Below are positions 26,785 through 36,041 of a stretch of 64,000 bases of DNA, piece by piece. The DNA comes from Hyphomicrobiales bacterium. GTDB lineage: Bacteria > Pseudomonadota > Alphaproteobacteria > Rhizobiales > Rhizobiaceae. The DNA lies in assembly GCA_900469475.1 (NCBI GenBank), contig UBXG01000019.1:62001-126000 (forward strand), given 5' to 3'. Each line of letters starts with the position of its first letter. Position 1 is the first letter of the stretch. The notes below the pieces were generated by a model. The model made no database searches. It had not been told where the DNA came from and saw nothing but the letters and a program-made list of their open reading frames with translations. The translations under genes and the position numbers were made by a program.

Positions 26785-27006
26785 ATGAAGGCCAACATTC
26801 ATCCCGACTATCACACCATCAAGGTAGTCATGACCGACGGTACCGAATATGAAACCCGCTCGACCTGGGGTTCTGAAGGCGCTGTCATGAACCTCGAAAT
26901 CGATTCCAAGTCCCATCCGGCTTGGACCGGCGGCAACCAGCAGCTGATGGACCGTGCCGGCCGTGTTTCGAAGTTCAACAAGCGCTTCGGCGGTCTCGGC
27001 ATCTAA
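26785..27006 (+). CDS. rpmE: 50S ribosomal protein L31 (bL31), cysteine-free form
   Basis: A 73-residue protein starting [20 protein letters not shown] and ending [19 protein letters not shown]. It carries no cysteine, so it lacks the zinc-ribbon ligands of E. coli RpmE, as is usual in alphaproteobacteria. The start at 26785 gives the standard family length; the open frame upstream is not conserved. A strong terminator follows. Confidence 0.95.
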   Translation: MKANIHPDYHTIKVVMTDGTEYETRSTWGSEGAVMNLEIDSKSHPAWTGGNQQLMDRAGRVSKFNKRFGGLGI

Positions 27007-27033
27007 TCGCATTGCGATTTGCCGCTTGAAAAG

Positions 27034-27057
27034 AGCCCGGTTTTGCCGGGCTTTTTT
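27034..27057 (+). terminator. Rho-independent terminator of rpmE
   Basis: AGCCCGG and CCGGGCT pair around TTTTG and are followed by a run of T. Confidence 0.9.
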
Positions 27058-27080
27058 GCGTTGATACGGAGCATCGTTCC

Positions 27081-29018
27081 TCATCGCACACGCCGCAGGT
27101 AATCGGCACGGTCGAACGGATTTACGGCTGCGCGCTCCCGTACACGGTGCGGACCCGATAGTGGCGCATAGTGATCGAAGGCGTGTTCCAGGACGCCGGC
27201 TCCGCCCGACAATCCCGGCAATTGCCTTTGGAGCGTCTGGATCATCGATGATGCCACCGTGCCTTCCAGCCGGGCCAGTCCCTCGTCGATCAGCGATTTT
27301 CTCATCGAGGCGCCGGATTTTGCGAGCAGGCTGTGCACACCAGCCAAAGCCGTTGCCGGTATCTCGACGTGAAAATGCTCGATGGGTTCGCAGAGGATCG
27401 TTTGTGCCGATGAAAGCGCTGATGCAAGCACCAATGGCGTCAGTTTGCGGAAATCCACCGCCGTGCTCGCCGGCGAAGTCTGTCGAGCCGCCGTCATGGC
27501 GACATGGCAGTCGATGATCTGCCAGCCGAAAAGACCTTCCTTGAGTGTTTCGAACGTGGCTTCCTCGACTGCCCGGTAGAAGCTTGCGGGCATCTGGCCG
27601 ACATCTACTTCCAGGGCAAAGCTGTTGCCGGCGCCTTCCGGTCGCGGCTCGACGCGCAAGCCGACTGTTGCGAGAAACGGATTGGGCTCCTTGAATATGT
27701 GCTCAACCGCGCTTCCCGTTCCAGCCAGCCTTTCGACATAGATGACGGTGCTTTCCTCGAAAGCTATATCCAAGCCGAATTCCGTGGAGAGCGTTGCCTG
27801 GATGACCTCCTTCTGCACTTCGCCATAGAGTGAGACGTATATCTCGCCGGTTTCCTCGTTGGAGCGCAGGTTGATGAGCGGATCCTGTTCTGCAAGTTGC
27901 GCCAGAGCTGGCCAGAGTGCTGCATTTTCCGAAGGGCGCATCGGGCGGATGCGGGTTTCCAAAGTGGGCGGCGCAAAGTGGCGAAGCGTGCCTGGCCGGC
28001 TTTCGGTGCCTATCCAATCGCCGATACAGGCGTTCGGAAGACCGCCGACCTTAGCGATCTGTCCGGCGCTGATCTGCGCGACCGTTTCCGCCTTGCCATC
28101 CCGGAAGAGCTGGAGGGTGCTGATCTTTGCCGGGCCGTTCGTGGTTTCGATATCGTCGCGAAGGCCGATCGTGCCAGACGCTAGATAGAGATAGGCGAGC
28201 TTCTCGCCACCCCATCCGCGTTCGATCTTGAAGATCGTCCCGGAAACCGGACCGTCATGGTTCGGCTGACGGCTGGGCAGCAAAGCCTGGACCGCCGAAA
28301 TCAGGGTAGGGATGCCGAGGCCCCGTGTCGCCGCGCCGGCGAATGCCGGATGAATCAGAGACTTCCTCACCTGATCGACAAGGGCTTGCTCCAGCCTCTG
28401 CCGTGTCAGGCGCTCGGGAGCTAGAACATAATCCTCCAGGAAGAGCTCGTCGTTGACCGAAAGGGCTTCGCATACGCGCGAGAAATGCGGATCGCTTCCG
28501 AGATCGGCGGTTTCCACCGTGGCGAGCCTGCTACCGGCATCATGGACGATCGACATCGCAATGGGGCGAACCGCCAGCTGGCTCGCAATATCCTGAAGCA
28601 CCTCATCATAGCGGGCGCCGAGGCGGTCGACCTTGTTGATGAAGAAGATGAAAGGGATGCTGAGGCGGCGCAATACCCTGACGAGCACGCGGGTCTGCGA
28701 TTGCACGCCCTCGACTGCCGAAACGACGACCACGGCCGCATCGAGCAGCTGCAGCACCCGTTCGATCTCGGCAATGAAGTCCGGATGTCCCGGCGTATCG
28801 ATGAGGTTCACCGTCACGTCACCGACGGTGAACGAGACCACCGCGGCGGCAATGGTGATGCCGCGCTGTCTTTCGAGTTCGAGGCTATCTGTCTGCGTGC
28901 TGCCGGCGTCGACGCTGCCGAGCTTGTCGATTATGCCGGTATCAAAAAGGAGTCGCTCCGTGAGGCTAGTCTTGCCCGCGTCTACATGGGCGAGGATGCC
29001 CAGATTCAATGTGCGCAT
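27081..29018 (-). CDS. Tet(M)-family ribosomal protection-like GTPase
   Basis: A 645-residue translational GTPase related to EF-G and to the tetracycline ribosomal protection proteins Tet(M)/Otr(A). The G motifs are GILAHVDAGKTSLTERLL, RGITIAAA, DTPGHPDF and FINKVDR, then the EF-G-like domains II-V. The length matches Tet(M) rather than EF-G (about 700). Base composition is like the neighbours and no mobile element is adjacent, so it looks like a resident chromosomal gene. Whether it protects against tetracycline is unknown. Expression signals include an AT-rich upstream region. Confidence 0.87.
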   Translation of the reverse strand: MRTLNLGILAHVDAGKTSLTERLLFDTGIIDKLGSVDAGSTQTDSLELERQRGITIAAAVVSFTVGDVTVNLIDTPGHPDFIAEIERVLQLLDAAVVVVSAVEGVQSQTRVLVRVLRRLSIPFIFFINKVDRLGARYDEVLQDIASQLAVRPIAMSIVHDAGSRLATVETADLGSDPHFSRVCEALSVNDELFLEDYVLAPERLTRQRLEQALVDQVRKSLIHPAFAGAATRGLGIPTLISAVQALLPSRQPNHDGPVSGTIFKIERGWGGEKLAYLYLASGTIGLRDDIETTNGPAKISTLQLFRDGKAETVAQISAGQIAKVGGLPNACIGDWIGTESRPGTLRHFAPPTLETRIRPMRPSENAALWPALAQLAEQDPLINLRSNEETGEIYVSLYGEVQKEVIQATLSTEFGLDIAFEESTVIYVERLAGTGSAVEHIFKEPNPFLATVGLRVEPRPEGAGNSFALEVDVGQMPASFYRAVEEATFETLKEGLFGWQIIDCHVAMTAARQTSPASTAVDFRKLTPLVLASALSSAQTILCEPIEHFHVEIPATALAGVHSLLAKSGASMRKSLIDEGLARLEGTVASSMIQTLQRQLPGLSGGAGVLEHAFDHYAPLSGPHRVRERAAVNPFDRADYLRRVR

Positions 29019-29235
29019 GGTTCATCATCTTCTCAGAATTTCGGATTTGATTTTCGTGAGAAGTGAGTCGGCGCATTGGGTCCTCCACGCACATTCGATA
29101 TCGGCTCGCCCACCCCTTGAGAGAGGCAGGCACTCTCTTTTTACAGAGGTTTCGCTGAGATCGTCAAGCTTTGCCCGCTTGCTACTTGCGGTTTAACTCC
29201 CCGCGCACGGCTTTTCGAAGAGATGAATGACTGCT

Positions 29236-29270
29236 CAAAACAAAACCGGCCGCGCAGTGCGCGACCGGTT
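29236..29270 (-). terminator. Rho-independent terminator of the rcdA-like gene
   Basis: On the minus strand AACCGGTCGCGC and GCGCGGCCGGTT pair around ACT (one mismatch) and are followed by TTGTTTTGAG. Confidence 0.8.
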
Positions 29271-29294
29271 CGAATTCATAGCCGATGGTAGGGC

Positions 29295-29810
29295 TTAGTT
29301 GCCGCCGAATGCGGTCTGCAGCAGGGTCAGCTGTGCCTTGACGCTATTCTGGTTGTCCGGAACGATGGCCGCTTCCGTAGGACGATAGATCTCGCGATCG
29401 AGGATGGCGACGCGGTTCTGCAGGCGCAGCGAACGCTCGACGAGATCGCGGAAGGATTCCGGCAGGTCATTCCAGCCGGGTGCCGTGCGGTCGACGTTGA
29501 AGCCGTCGAGGCGAACCTTGTTCTTTTCGGCCAGCACCTGATCGCGCGACATTTCGCCATTGTTGACGGCGCGCTGGAGCAGCAGCCAGGAGGCCATCTG
29601 CATGAGACGGGTCGTCAGCCGCATAGATTCGGCGGCGTAGAGTACGGAGGCCATGCGCGGCAGAACCTTGGAAGCGGCGCGGCCCTGGCCGTCGAGATAG
29701 CCGGCAGTTTCTTCGACCAGCGACATGCCTTCAGAATAGAGCGCCCTGAACTGCGCCGACGATGCGGCGTGGCCAGCAAAGCTGATCGTGTTCAATCCAA
29801 GTTCCGACAT
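29295..29810 (-). CDS. rcdA: DUF1465 family protein, RcdA-like regulator of CtrA degradation
   Basis: A 171-residue helical protein: MSELGLNTISFAGHAASSAQ, EGMSLVEETAGYLDGQGR, and ESMRLTTRLMQMASWLLLQRAVNNGEMS. This is the DUF1465 family, which includes Caulobacter RcdA, an adaptor that helps deliver the cell-cycle regulator CtrA and other substrates to ClpXP. The start at 29810 fits the family; an upstream in-frame methionine at 29837 is less likely. It is a single gene with its own terminator. The symbol is given by family. Confidence 0.85.
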   Translation of the reverse strand: MSELGLNTISFAGHAASSAQFRALYSEGMSLVEETAGYLDGQGRAASKVLPRMASVLYAAESMRLTTRLMQMASWLLLQRAVNNGEMSRDQVLAEKNKVRLDGFNVDRTAPGWNDLPESFRDLVERSLRLQNRVAILDREIYRPTEAAIVPDNQNSVKAQLTLLQTAFGGN

Positions 29811-30194
29811 CGAATAAATCCCTGCTTCACGCAACACTTTTGTTCAGGAAAGGCCGGTCAAGTCCCTAAGAGCTTTCGGCATCCGCTTTTATGACTTTAA
29901 GATGGTTGTTTTAACTGAAATTCGCAAGGCGATTCTTAAGAAAGGGTTAATCTCCACAGTTTCGGCAAGGTCCGTGATACAGGACAAAAAAGAAGAGCCG
30001 CAAAAGCGGCTCTCAAGGTAAAACAGGGAGAAAAATCAGACCAATTCGCCAAGTGGAGGAACTGTCTGAGTCCAGAGCGAATCTGGATGGTCCTAGTAAT
30101 ATGTCGTAAAGCTTAATATTCAGTTGACCATGCCTTGATCCAGGATTGCGCCGCCCAAATTTTGTGCTGCGGCGATGCACCTTGGAACGATGTC
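29811..30194. other. Intergenic region between rcdA-like and DUF1192 genes
   Basis: This 384-base region holds the rcdA-like promoter (AT-rich near 29880-29960) and the hairpin at 29986-30012. Between 30040 and 30190 I see no gene or clear repeat. Confidence 0.5.
29986..30012 (-). terminator. Rho-independent terminator, minus strand
   Basis: GAGCCGC and GCGGCTC pair around a 4-base loop and, on the minus strand, are followed by TTCTTTTTT. It lies about 180 bases past the DUF1192 stop and would end the MFS-DUF1192 transcript. Confidence 0.8.
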
Positions 30195-30386
30195 TCAGAA
30201 GCGGAAAAGGCTATCCGCCGCCTTGCGGCCGGAGGTCTTGGTGGCGATTTCCTCTTCCAGCCGGGCGATCTCGCCCTGGAGCAATGCGACGCGGCTTTTC
30301 AGCTCGTCCACCGATAGCAGCGACAGGTCGCTGCCGATTTCGTGGGCGGACGGCTGCTTGGGACGATCATCATCGAATAGGCTCAT
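30195..30386 (-). CDS. DUF1192 domain-containing protein
   Basis: A 63-residue protein: MSLFDDDRPKQPSAHEIGSD then SLLSVDELKSRVALLQGEIARLEEEIATKTSGRKAADSLF. This is the typical DUF1192 pattern with a coiled coil, a small alphaproteobacterial protein of unknown function. GGAGGAGCC upstream supports the start. It is 28 bases downstream of the MFS gene and presumably in the same transcript. Confidence 0.87.
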   Translation of the reverse strand: MSLFDDDRPKQPSAHEIGSDLSLLSVDELKSRVALLQGEIARLEEEIATKTSGRKAADSLFRF

Positions 30387-30414
30387 TTCGGCTCCTCCTT
30401 CCCTTCAAGAGGGA

Positions 30415-31689
30415 TCAAGTGCCGTAATTTACAGTTATATCGTCCTTTTTTGAAGTCTCGCTCCGCGCGAGCGACATACTCTCCGGCGTGATCATCTGTG
30501 CGTTGGCCGACGGCATGGTCGTATAGGCATCGCGATCGCCTGCCGGCTTTGCGGCGCGCATGCGGCTGCGGAAGATCGAATAGGAGGTAATCAGCACATG
30601 GGCGATGGCCGTGACGAAGAACAATGAGTAGGGGCCGATGGAGGACATGACCGGGCCGCTGAGCGTCGGGCCGATGATCGTGCCGATGCCGTAGAGCAGC
30701 AGCAGGCCGCCCGAAACCTTGACGAAATCCTCGGGCGCAGCGAAGTCGTTGGCATGGGCGACGGCGATCGGATAGAGCGTGTTGGCGACGGCGCCATAGA
30801 TGACGACCATGCTGATGAGGAAAGCCGGGCTGCCCGGCTTCAACAGGAAGAGCAGCAGGCCGTCGAGGGCTGCGATCGCCGCCATGCCCGCGAGCACATA
30901 GCGGCGGTCGATGCGATCGGAAAGGCGGCCGGCCGGCAGCTGCATGACGGCGCCGGCAAAGATGGTCGAACTCATCATCAGCGCGATATCGCTTTGGGAA
31001 AGGCCGGCCTTAGCGCCGAAGACGGCGCCGAGCGTGCCGTATGCGCCATTGGCGATGCCGACAAGCAGGATGCCGATCGAGGCAACCGGCGAATTGCGGT
31101 AGAGTGCCTTCAGATCGAGGCTGACGGCCTTCAGCGGCTGCGGCGAGGCGGCGGTCGACAGCGTGGTCGGCAGCATGGCGATACAATAGCAGATGCCACA
31201 CACCATGAAGAGTATGGGCGTATGGACATCGGCAAAGGGCACCATCATCTGGCCGGCGACGGCGCCGATAAGGGTGATGCCGATATAGAGCGAGAAGATC
31301 GCGCCACGGCTTTCATTGGTGGCGCGTTCGTTGAGCCAGCTCTCGATGATCATCGAGGTGCCGGCTGTGCAGAAGCCGGTCACGGCACGCAGCGCCACCC
31401 ACCAGATAGGGTCGACGATGATGCCGGTCAGAAGCGCGATAATGGCGATGACGGAGATGAAGCCCGAAAAGGCGCGCACATGGCCGATACGTCGGACCAG
31501 TTTCGGCGCCGTCAGGCAACCGAGCACGAAGCCCGTCGCCCACGTCGTGCCCAGCAGGCCGAGCGTCGTCGTCGCATAGCCTTCGGCCGTGCCGCGCACT
31601 GGCAGCAGCAGGCTGTGCAGACCATTGCCCGTAAACAGGAACAGCGTGCCGAACAGCAGAGCGAGTACCGGCAATATGTTTCTTTTCAT
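30415..31689 (-). CDS. MFS transporter (YcaD-like)
   Basis: A 424-residue twelve-helix major facilitator transporter starting MKRNILPVLALLFGTLFLFTGNGLHSLLLPVRG. Typical features are the cytoplasmic loop motif TAPKLVRRIGHVR between helices 2 and 3, a proline- and glycine-rich helix 5, and LSDRIDRR in the second half. It resembles the YcaD/sugar-like group; the substrate is unknown. The start at 31689 fits the first helix. It is upstream of the DUF1192 gene. Confidence 0.9.
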   Translation of the reverse strand: MKRNILPVLALLFGTLFLFTGNGLHSLLLPVRGTAEGYATTTLGLLGTTWATGFVLGCLTAPKLVRRIGHVRAFSGFISVIAIIALLTGIIVDPIWWVALRAVTGFCTAGTSMIIESWLNERATNESRGAIFSLYIGITLIGAVAGQMMVPFADVHTPILFMVCGICYCIAMLPTTLSTAASPQPLKAVSLDLKALYRNSPVASIGILLVGIANGAYGTLGAVFGAKAGLSQSDIALMMSSTIFAGAVMQLPAGRLSDRIDRRYVLAGMAAIAALDGLLLFLLKPGSPAFLISMVVIYGAVANTLYPIAVAHANDFAAPEDFVKVSGGLLLLYGIGTIIGPTLSGPVMSSIGPYSLFFVTAIAHVLITSYSIFRSRMRAAKPAGDRDAYTTMPSANAQMITPESMSLARSETSKKDDITVNYGT

Positions 31690-31839
31690 GCTCCCCACCT
31701 TCACGCGGCTCCGTTTGGGAGCCGAAAGACAGGATTGCACCTGCCTGTATTCGCTATTGATTGTGTCCCGGATTGCCGCTATCGGCGTGTAGAAACAGTC
31801 TGTTGGCGCGGAAAAATGTCCGTCGTATGACGATTAGAG

Positions 31840-31885
31840 CATGATCGCGAAAGGCGTGCAGCGGTTTTTGGTCGCGGCTGCTCTC
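31840..31885 (-). repeat. Degenerate copy of the hairpin repeat
   Basis: The core AAAACCGCTGCACGCCTTT (minus strand, 31850-31868) matches the core of copy 1 at 16 of 19 positions. The flanking arms (GATCGCG and GGTCGCG-like) pair only in part. Confidence 0.5.
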
Positions 31886-31912
31886 ACTCTTGCGTAAACG
31901 GGGAAAAATAGC

Positions 31913-32074
31913 GTGACAAAAGCCATAGCGGTGCTGCTCCTGCTCGCCATGGCAGTGCACATCATCAAGCCTTTGGGGCTGCCGGGCCTGAGGCGCAGGG
32001 CTGATTTCTGGAAGATCGCCCTCTTCGCCTTTGCCATCTGGACGGTGGCGCTCGTTATCAACGAGGTGTTTTAG
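31913..32074 (+). CDS. Small membrane protein with GTG start
   Basis: A 53-residue frame, GTG start: MTKAIAVLLLLAMAVHIIKP, then GLPGLRRRADFWKIALFAFAIWTVALVINEVF. Two hydrophobic helices separated by a basic loop (RRRADFWK) suggest an inner-membrane hairpin with the loop in the cytoplasm. A GGGGAAAA run lies about 8 bases upstream. I do not recognise a family name, though the composition and codon use look like a real gene. It converges on the PhzF gene. Confidence 0.65.
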   Translation: MTKAIAVLLLLAMAVHIIKPLGLPGLRRRADFWKIALFAFAIWTVALVINEVF

Positions 32075-32122
32075 GGCATTCCAGACCGGTTTCGGGGCTT
32101 CAGCTCCGGCATGCGTCGCTTC

Positions 32123-33040
32123 CTATACCCGGATCTCTCCGTGCATGACGAAGACGCTGCTGCCGGACAGCAAGACTTCATTTACCGTACCGGCAGATTT
32201 TTTGACGTCGACGCCGATGACGCTGCGTCTTCCTATTTCCACACCCTGTTCAATGGTGATTTTTACCTCTGCATCCTGTGCAGGCAGCAGGGACGTCAGA
32301 TAGGCGCCAATTGCGGCGGAGGCGCTGCCGGTCGCCGGGTCTTCCGTGACATTGTCGAGCGGCGCAAACATGCGGGCGCGGATAGCCCATGGATTTTCGG
32401 CGGAGCGCACGTAGAGAAAGAGCGAGAAGCCGGTCTTGTCCTCTTTGTGCCGCGCAGCTGCTTCGGCAAAAACGGCGGCATTCGGCCATGCTTTGCCAAG
32501 CGTTTCCAGGCTGTCCAGCTCGGCAAAGGCGAAAGGCAGGCCGACGGATGCGAAGGTCGGAGTATGGGTCGTATGGCGGATCGATTGCGGGTCGATCTGC
32601 ACGCAGCGTGCAATGAGTTCGTCGGCAATCGTCTCGCCGACCGAAAGTCGGCCCGGCGCGCGAATGCTTGCGCTCGAGACCACGCCATCGTTGCGCAACA
32701 ACGTCACTTCCACAAGGCCGGCATCCTCTTCGAAAATCAGCCTGTCGCCCGTAGGCCTTCCGAAGATCGCCCGCTGCTGACCGAGAACGAAGGCGGTGCC
32801 GACATTCGGGTGGCCAGCGAAGGGAATTTCTGATGTCGGCGTGAAGATGCGAACGCGCGCGGTGTGCTCGGCGTTTTCGGGCGGCAGCACGAAGGTCGTT
32901 TCCGAATAACCGAACTCGGCCGCGATCTTCTGCATAGCGTCGCTGCTGAGGCCACGCGCATCGGGGATGACCGCCAGCGGATTGCCGACAAAGCGCTCGG
33001 ACGTGAAGACATCGACGGTGACATAGGCGATAGTGTTCAT
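32123..33040 (-). CDS. PhzF family phenazine biosynthesis-like protein
   Basis: A 305-residue isomerase-fold protein starting [28 protein letters not shown]. The catalytic glutamate lies in [12 protein letters not shown], followed by [20 protein letters not shown], and the second half has [19 protein letters not shown]. No phenazine pathway genes are present, so it acts on another substrate, as most PhzF-like proteins do. The start at 33040 fits the family; the longer open frame does not. Confidence 0.92.
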   Translation of the reverse strand: MNTIAYVTVDVFTSERFVGNPLAVIPDARGLSSDAMQKIAAEFGYSETTFVLPPENAEHTARVRIFTPTSEIPFAGHPNVGTAFVLGQQRAIFGRPTGDRLIFEEDAGLVEVTLLRNDGVVSSASIRAPGRLSVGETIADELIARCVQIDPQSIRHTTHTPTFASVGLPFAFAELDSLETLGKAWPNAAVFAEAAARHKEDKTGFSLFLYVRSAENPWAIRARMFAPLDNVTEDPATGSASAAIGAYLTSLLPAQDAEVKITIEQGVEIGRRSVIGVDVKKSAGTVNEVLLSGSSVFVMHGEIRV

Positions 33041-33176
33041 GGCGGCCCCAGAGCTTTTGCAAATCTGCGAGGATTTAGCCGCTGCTCGGCGGATGCTGGA
33101 AGCGGGAACTTGTGCCGGTGACAACTTCACCAGCAGTGCATTAGCCGGAAAGTTGCGTCATGCAATGACGATCGCG

Positions 33177-34439
33177 TCAATTGTTCTGAAACTGCTTGAG
33201 CACGCTGGACCAGAGCTCGACAAGCTCCGCACTGCCTGCATCGCCGGGCTTGGCACGGACCGCAGTGTGCACCAGGACCAGATGTGTTGCCGGATCGACG
33301 AGAATGCGCTGGCCGGCTCGTCCGTCCAGAAAGAACGTTCGGCGCGGACCGGGCATCAGCCAGGTCTGATAGCCGTAGCCCCAGGGGTTCGTTTCGTGAT
33401 TGACCGCGAGGAACGAGCCCTGCTTTACCGGTTCCGTCGCATCCAATAGCCATTGACGCGGGATGATCTGCCGCCCGTTCAAGACTCCGTCATGGGCAAG
33501 CAGCATGCCGAAGCGGGCATAGTCGCGAAGCGTCGCGCTGAAGCAGCAGTAGCCGACTTCCTGACCTGTTTTGTCGACCTGCCAGTTCGCGCTGGCTTCG
33601 GCGCCCATCGGCTGCCATATCCGCGTCTGAAGATAGTCCGCCATGCTCATATGGGTGGCGTGGGTCAGGACAAGGCTCAGTCCTTCGGTATCGAGATTGC
33701 TGTAGTGCCAGACCGTATCGGGAGGCGCCACCCGCTTGTTGAAGCGGGATATGGCTGTGATGGGGTCGAGCTTTTCCGGGCCAAGCAGGGAATTGCTGAG
33801 GTGAACGTTGTCGTCGGGGTTGCCGAAGTTTTCCGTGAAGGCAATGCCGGAGGCCATGTGCAGCAATGCGCGGATCGGCGTAACGCCCATCTCCGTGCCT
33901 TTCAGCTCCGGCACATAGGTCTCAACCGTATCGTTGATCGAACGGATGGCACCTTCGGAAATCGCAATTCCGATCATCATGCCGGTCAATGTCTTTGCCA
34001 GGGATTGCGAGACGAAGTGGTCGTGATCGGTGCGGCCGTATTGATAATGTTCGAACAGGATCGTGTCGTTGCGAGCAATCAGCAATCCCGTGGTGGGATT
34101 GGTATCGAGATACTTCGACAGGGAGGCGGTCTCAGCGCCGAACGTGAACTTCACCGAAATCTCGGACGGGGCGCGTAACAGCTGTAACGGATGCTCGGCG
34201 GGGGCGATCGTGTGCGTTGGCGCAAGCTGATCGGCGTGGGTGAAGTTGCCGATCATGTTGCGTTGTTCGCTGAGCGGCAGACCGACGGGATAGCCGAGTT
34301 TCTCACCGTAAGCTTCCGCATCCGGTCCGGTCGGAGAAAACACAGGAACAGCTGCACGCACCTGTTGGGCTTGAGCAATATCTATTTGAGCGACCAGGAC
34401 TACAGCAAGAACGGCGATAAAACTGCGCCAGGCCAGCAT
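33177..34439 (-). CDS. Serine hydrolase, class C beta-lactamase-like fold, exported
   Basis: A 420-residue protein with a signal peptide (MLAWRSFIAVLAVVLVAQID, cleaved near AQAQQ). The SxxK motif is seen in FVSQSLAKTLTG, the YxN motif in WHYSNLDTEG, and a third motif near FLDGRAGQRI. These belong to the beta-lactamase/penicillin-binding protein-like esterases. It is probably a periplasmic esterase or peptidase; resistance to beta-lactams is not implied. It is a single gene. Confidence 0.9.
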   Translation of the reverse strand: MLAWRSFIAVLAVVLVAQIDIAQAQQVRAAVPVFSPTGPDAEAYGEKLGYPVGLPLSEQRNMIGNFTHADQLAPTHTIAPAEHPLQLLRAPSEISVKFTFGAETASLSKYLDTNPTTGLLIARNDTILFEHYQYGRTDHDHFVSQSLAKTLTGMMIGIAISEGAIRSINDTVETYVPELKGTEMGVTPIRALLHMASGIAFTENFGNPDDNVHLSNSLLGPEKLDPITAISRFNKRVAPPDTVWHYSNLDTEGLSLVLTHATHMSMADYLQTRIWQPMGAEASANWQVDKTGQEVGYCCFSATLRDYARFGMLLAHDGVLNGRQIIPRQWLLDATEPVKQGSFLAVNHETNPWGYGYQTWLMPGPRRTFFLDGRAGQRILVDPATHLVLVHTAVRAKPGDAGSAELVELWSSVLKQFQNN

Positions 34440-34605
34440 ATGGCAACCCCTCTATTCGGCCCTTCATTATAATCGGACCTAGTGCCGCGCTTTTGTAACA
34501 TCCGTTTGACACGGTTTGCTTTCCGATATCACAGCAAAGCTGATCTTGTCATTGTGGCATATGTAACTTGCTCTGTTCTGAACGTCGGACGTTATTGCCA
34601 TAAAG

Positions 34606-34637
34606 CAAAAAGCCCCGGCCGCATCACGACCGGGGCT
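34606..34637 (-). terminator. Rho-independent terminator of pgk
   Basis: On the minus strand AGCCCCGG and CCGGGGCT pair, with further inner pairing, around TGATG and are followed by TTTTTGC. Confidence 0.88.
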
Positions 34638-34664
34638 CTTCATTCATTCGAAGTGCCGGCTGAT

Positions 34665-35867
34665 TTACTTGCCGGCCTGCAAAACGGCGACGCCGGGAAG
34701 GACCTTACCTTCCATCCATTCGAGGAATGCGCCGCCCGCCGTCGAGACATAGGTGAAGTCATCGGCAACGCCGGCGTGGTTCAGCGCCGAAACCGTGTCA
34801 CCGCCGCCGGCGACCGAGGTCAGCTTGCCGGCCTTGGTGCATTCGGCGGCATATTTGGCTGCCGCGACCGTTGCTGCATCGAAAGGCGTGATTTCGAAGG
34901 CGCCGAGGGGGCCGTTCCAGACGAGCGTGGTGGCGCGGCCGATCCAGTTGTTGATCGCTTCGACCGATTTCGGGCCGACATCGAGTACCATGGCATCGGC
35001 GGGGATCGCTTCGATCGCGACGACTTCGTTTTCTGCGCCGGCCTTGAATTCGCGAGCGATGACGCCGTCTTCCGGCAGCACGATCGCGCAGCCGGCCGTT
35101 GCGGCTTCGATCATGATCTGCTTCGCGGTATCGGCGAGATCGTGCTCGCAGAGCGATTTGCCGACATTGGTGCCGCGCGCAGCGAGGAAGGTGTTGGCCA
35201 TGCCGCCGCCGATGACAAGCGCATCGACCTTCTTCACCAGGTTCATCAGAAGGTCAATCTTGGTGGAAACCTTGGCGCCGCCGACGATGGCGACGACCGG
35301 GCGGACCGGATTGCCAAGGCCTTTTTCCAGGGCTTCAAGCTCTGCCTGCATCGTGCGGCCTGCATAGGCCGGCAGCAGGTGGGCGAGGCCTTCCGTGGAA
35401 GAGTGGGCGCGGTGCGCGGCCGAGAAAGCGTCGTTGACGTAGATATCGCCATTGACGGCGAGCGCCTTGGTGAAGGCTGCGTCGTTCTTTTCCTCTTCCT
35501 TGTGGAAGCGGGTGTTTTCCAGCAGCAGGATGTCGCCATTGTTCATCTTGGCAACGGCGTCGGCAGCTGGGGTGCCGATGCAGTCGGAGGCAAAGAGAAC
35601 GGCATGATCCAGAACTTCCTCGACGGTCGGCACGATGAGGCCGAGCGAAAGGTCCGGGGAGGGGCCATCCTTCGGGCGGCCGAAGTGGGCAAGCAGAATG
35701 ACCTTGGCGCCCTTTTCGGACAGTTCGAGAATCGTCGGGGCGACACGCTCGATGCGGGTCGCATCGGTGACCTTGCCATCCTTGACCGGCACGTTGAGGT
35801 CAACGCGCACGAGAACGCGCTTGCCGGAGATGTCGGTGATATCGTCGAGAGTTTTGAAGGCTGCCAT
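34665..35867 (-). CDS. pgk: Phosphoglycerate kinase
   Basis: Transfers phosphate between 1,3-bisphosphoglycerate and ADP in glycolysis and gluconeogenesis. Key motifs are [42 protein letters not shown], and the ATP-side [13 protein letters not shown]. The 400-residue length is standard. A 1191-codon open frame on the other strand is an artefact. It lies downstream of the antiporter, separated by a palindromic repeat. Confidence 0.97.
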   Translation of the reverse strand: MAAFKTLDDITDISGKRVLVRVDLNVPVKDGKVTDATRIERVAPTILELSEKGAKVILLAHFGRPKDGPSPDLSLGLIVPTVEEVLDHAVLFASDCIGTPAADAVAKMNNGDILLLENTRFHKEEEKNDAAFTKALAVNGDIYVNDAFSAAHRAHSSTEGLAHLLPAYAGRTMQAELEALEKGLGNPVRPVVAIVGGAKVSTKIDLLMNLVKKVDALVIGGGMANTFLAARGTNVGKSLCEHDLADTAKQIMIEAATAGCAIVLPEDGVIAREFKAGAENEVVAIEAIPADAMVLDVGPKSVEAINNWIGRATTLVWNGPLGAFEITPFDAATVAAAKYAAECTKAGKLTSVAGGGDTVSALNHAGVADDFTYVSTAGGAFLEWMEGKVLPGVAVLQAGK

Positions 35868-35935
35868 GGGAAGGATCCGATATTGTTGGTGGCGAAAAGC
35901 GCGCCGACCATACTACGGATGATCGGAGACGCAAG

Positions 35936-36032
35936 AACCGTTCGGCGTTTCATGGGATCGCCGAACGGTTCTATTTTCCTGGTTTTCGGCAATTCCGGAC
36001 GGAAAGCCGTCATGCATTTTTCCGGGAATTGC
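35936..36032 (+). repeat. Two-hairpin intergenic palindromic repeat, copy 2
   Basis: The first hairpin has perfect 12-bp arms (AACCGTTCGGCG at 35936-35947, CGCCGAACGGTT at 35959-35970). The second has arms GCAATTCC (35989-35996) and GGAATTGC (36025-36032), around a core that matches copy 1 at 13 of 19 bases. Arm sequences of the first hairpin differ from copy 1 but keep full pairing. Confidence 0.75.
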
Positions 36033-36041
36033 TCAAGGCAC

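Noticed and set aside
33177-34439. Beta-lactam resistance gene
   Set aside because: The fold is shared with esterases and peptidases; there is no evidence for beta-lactamase activity.
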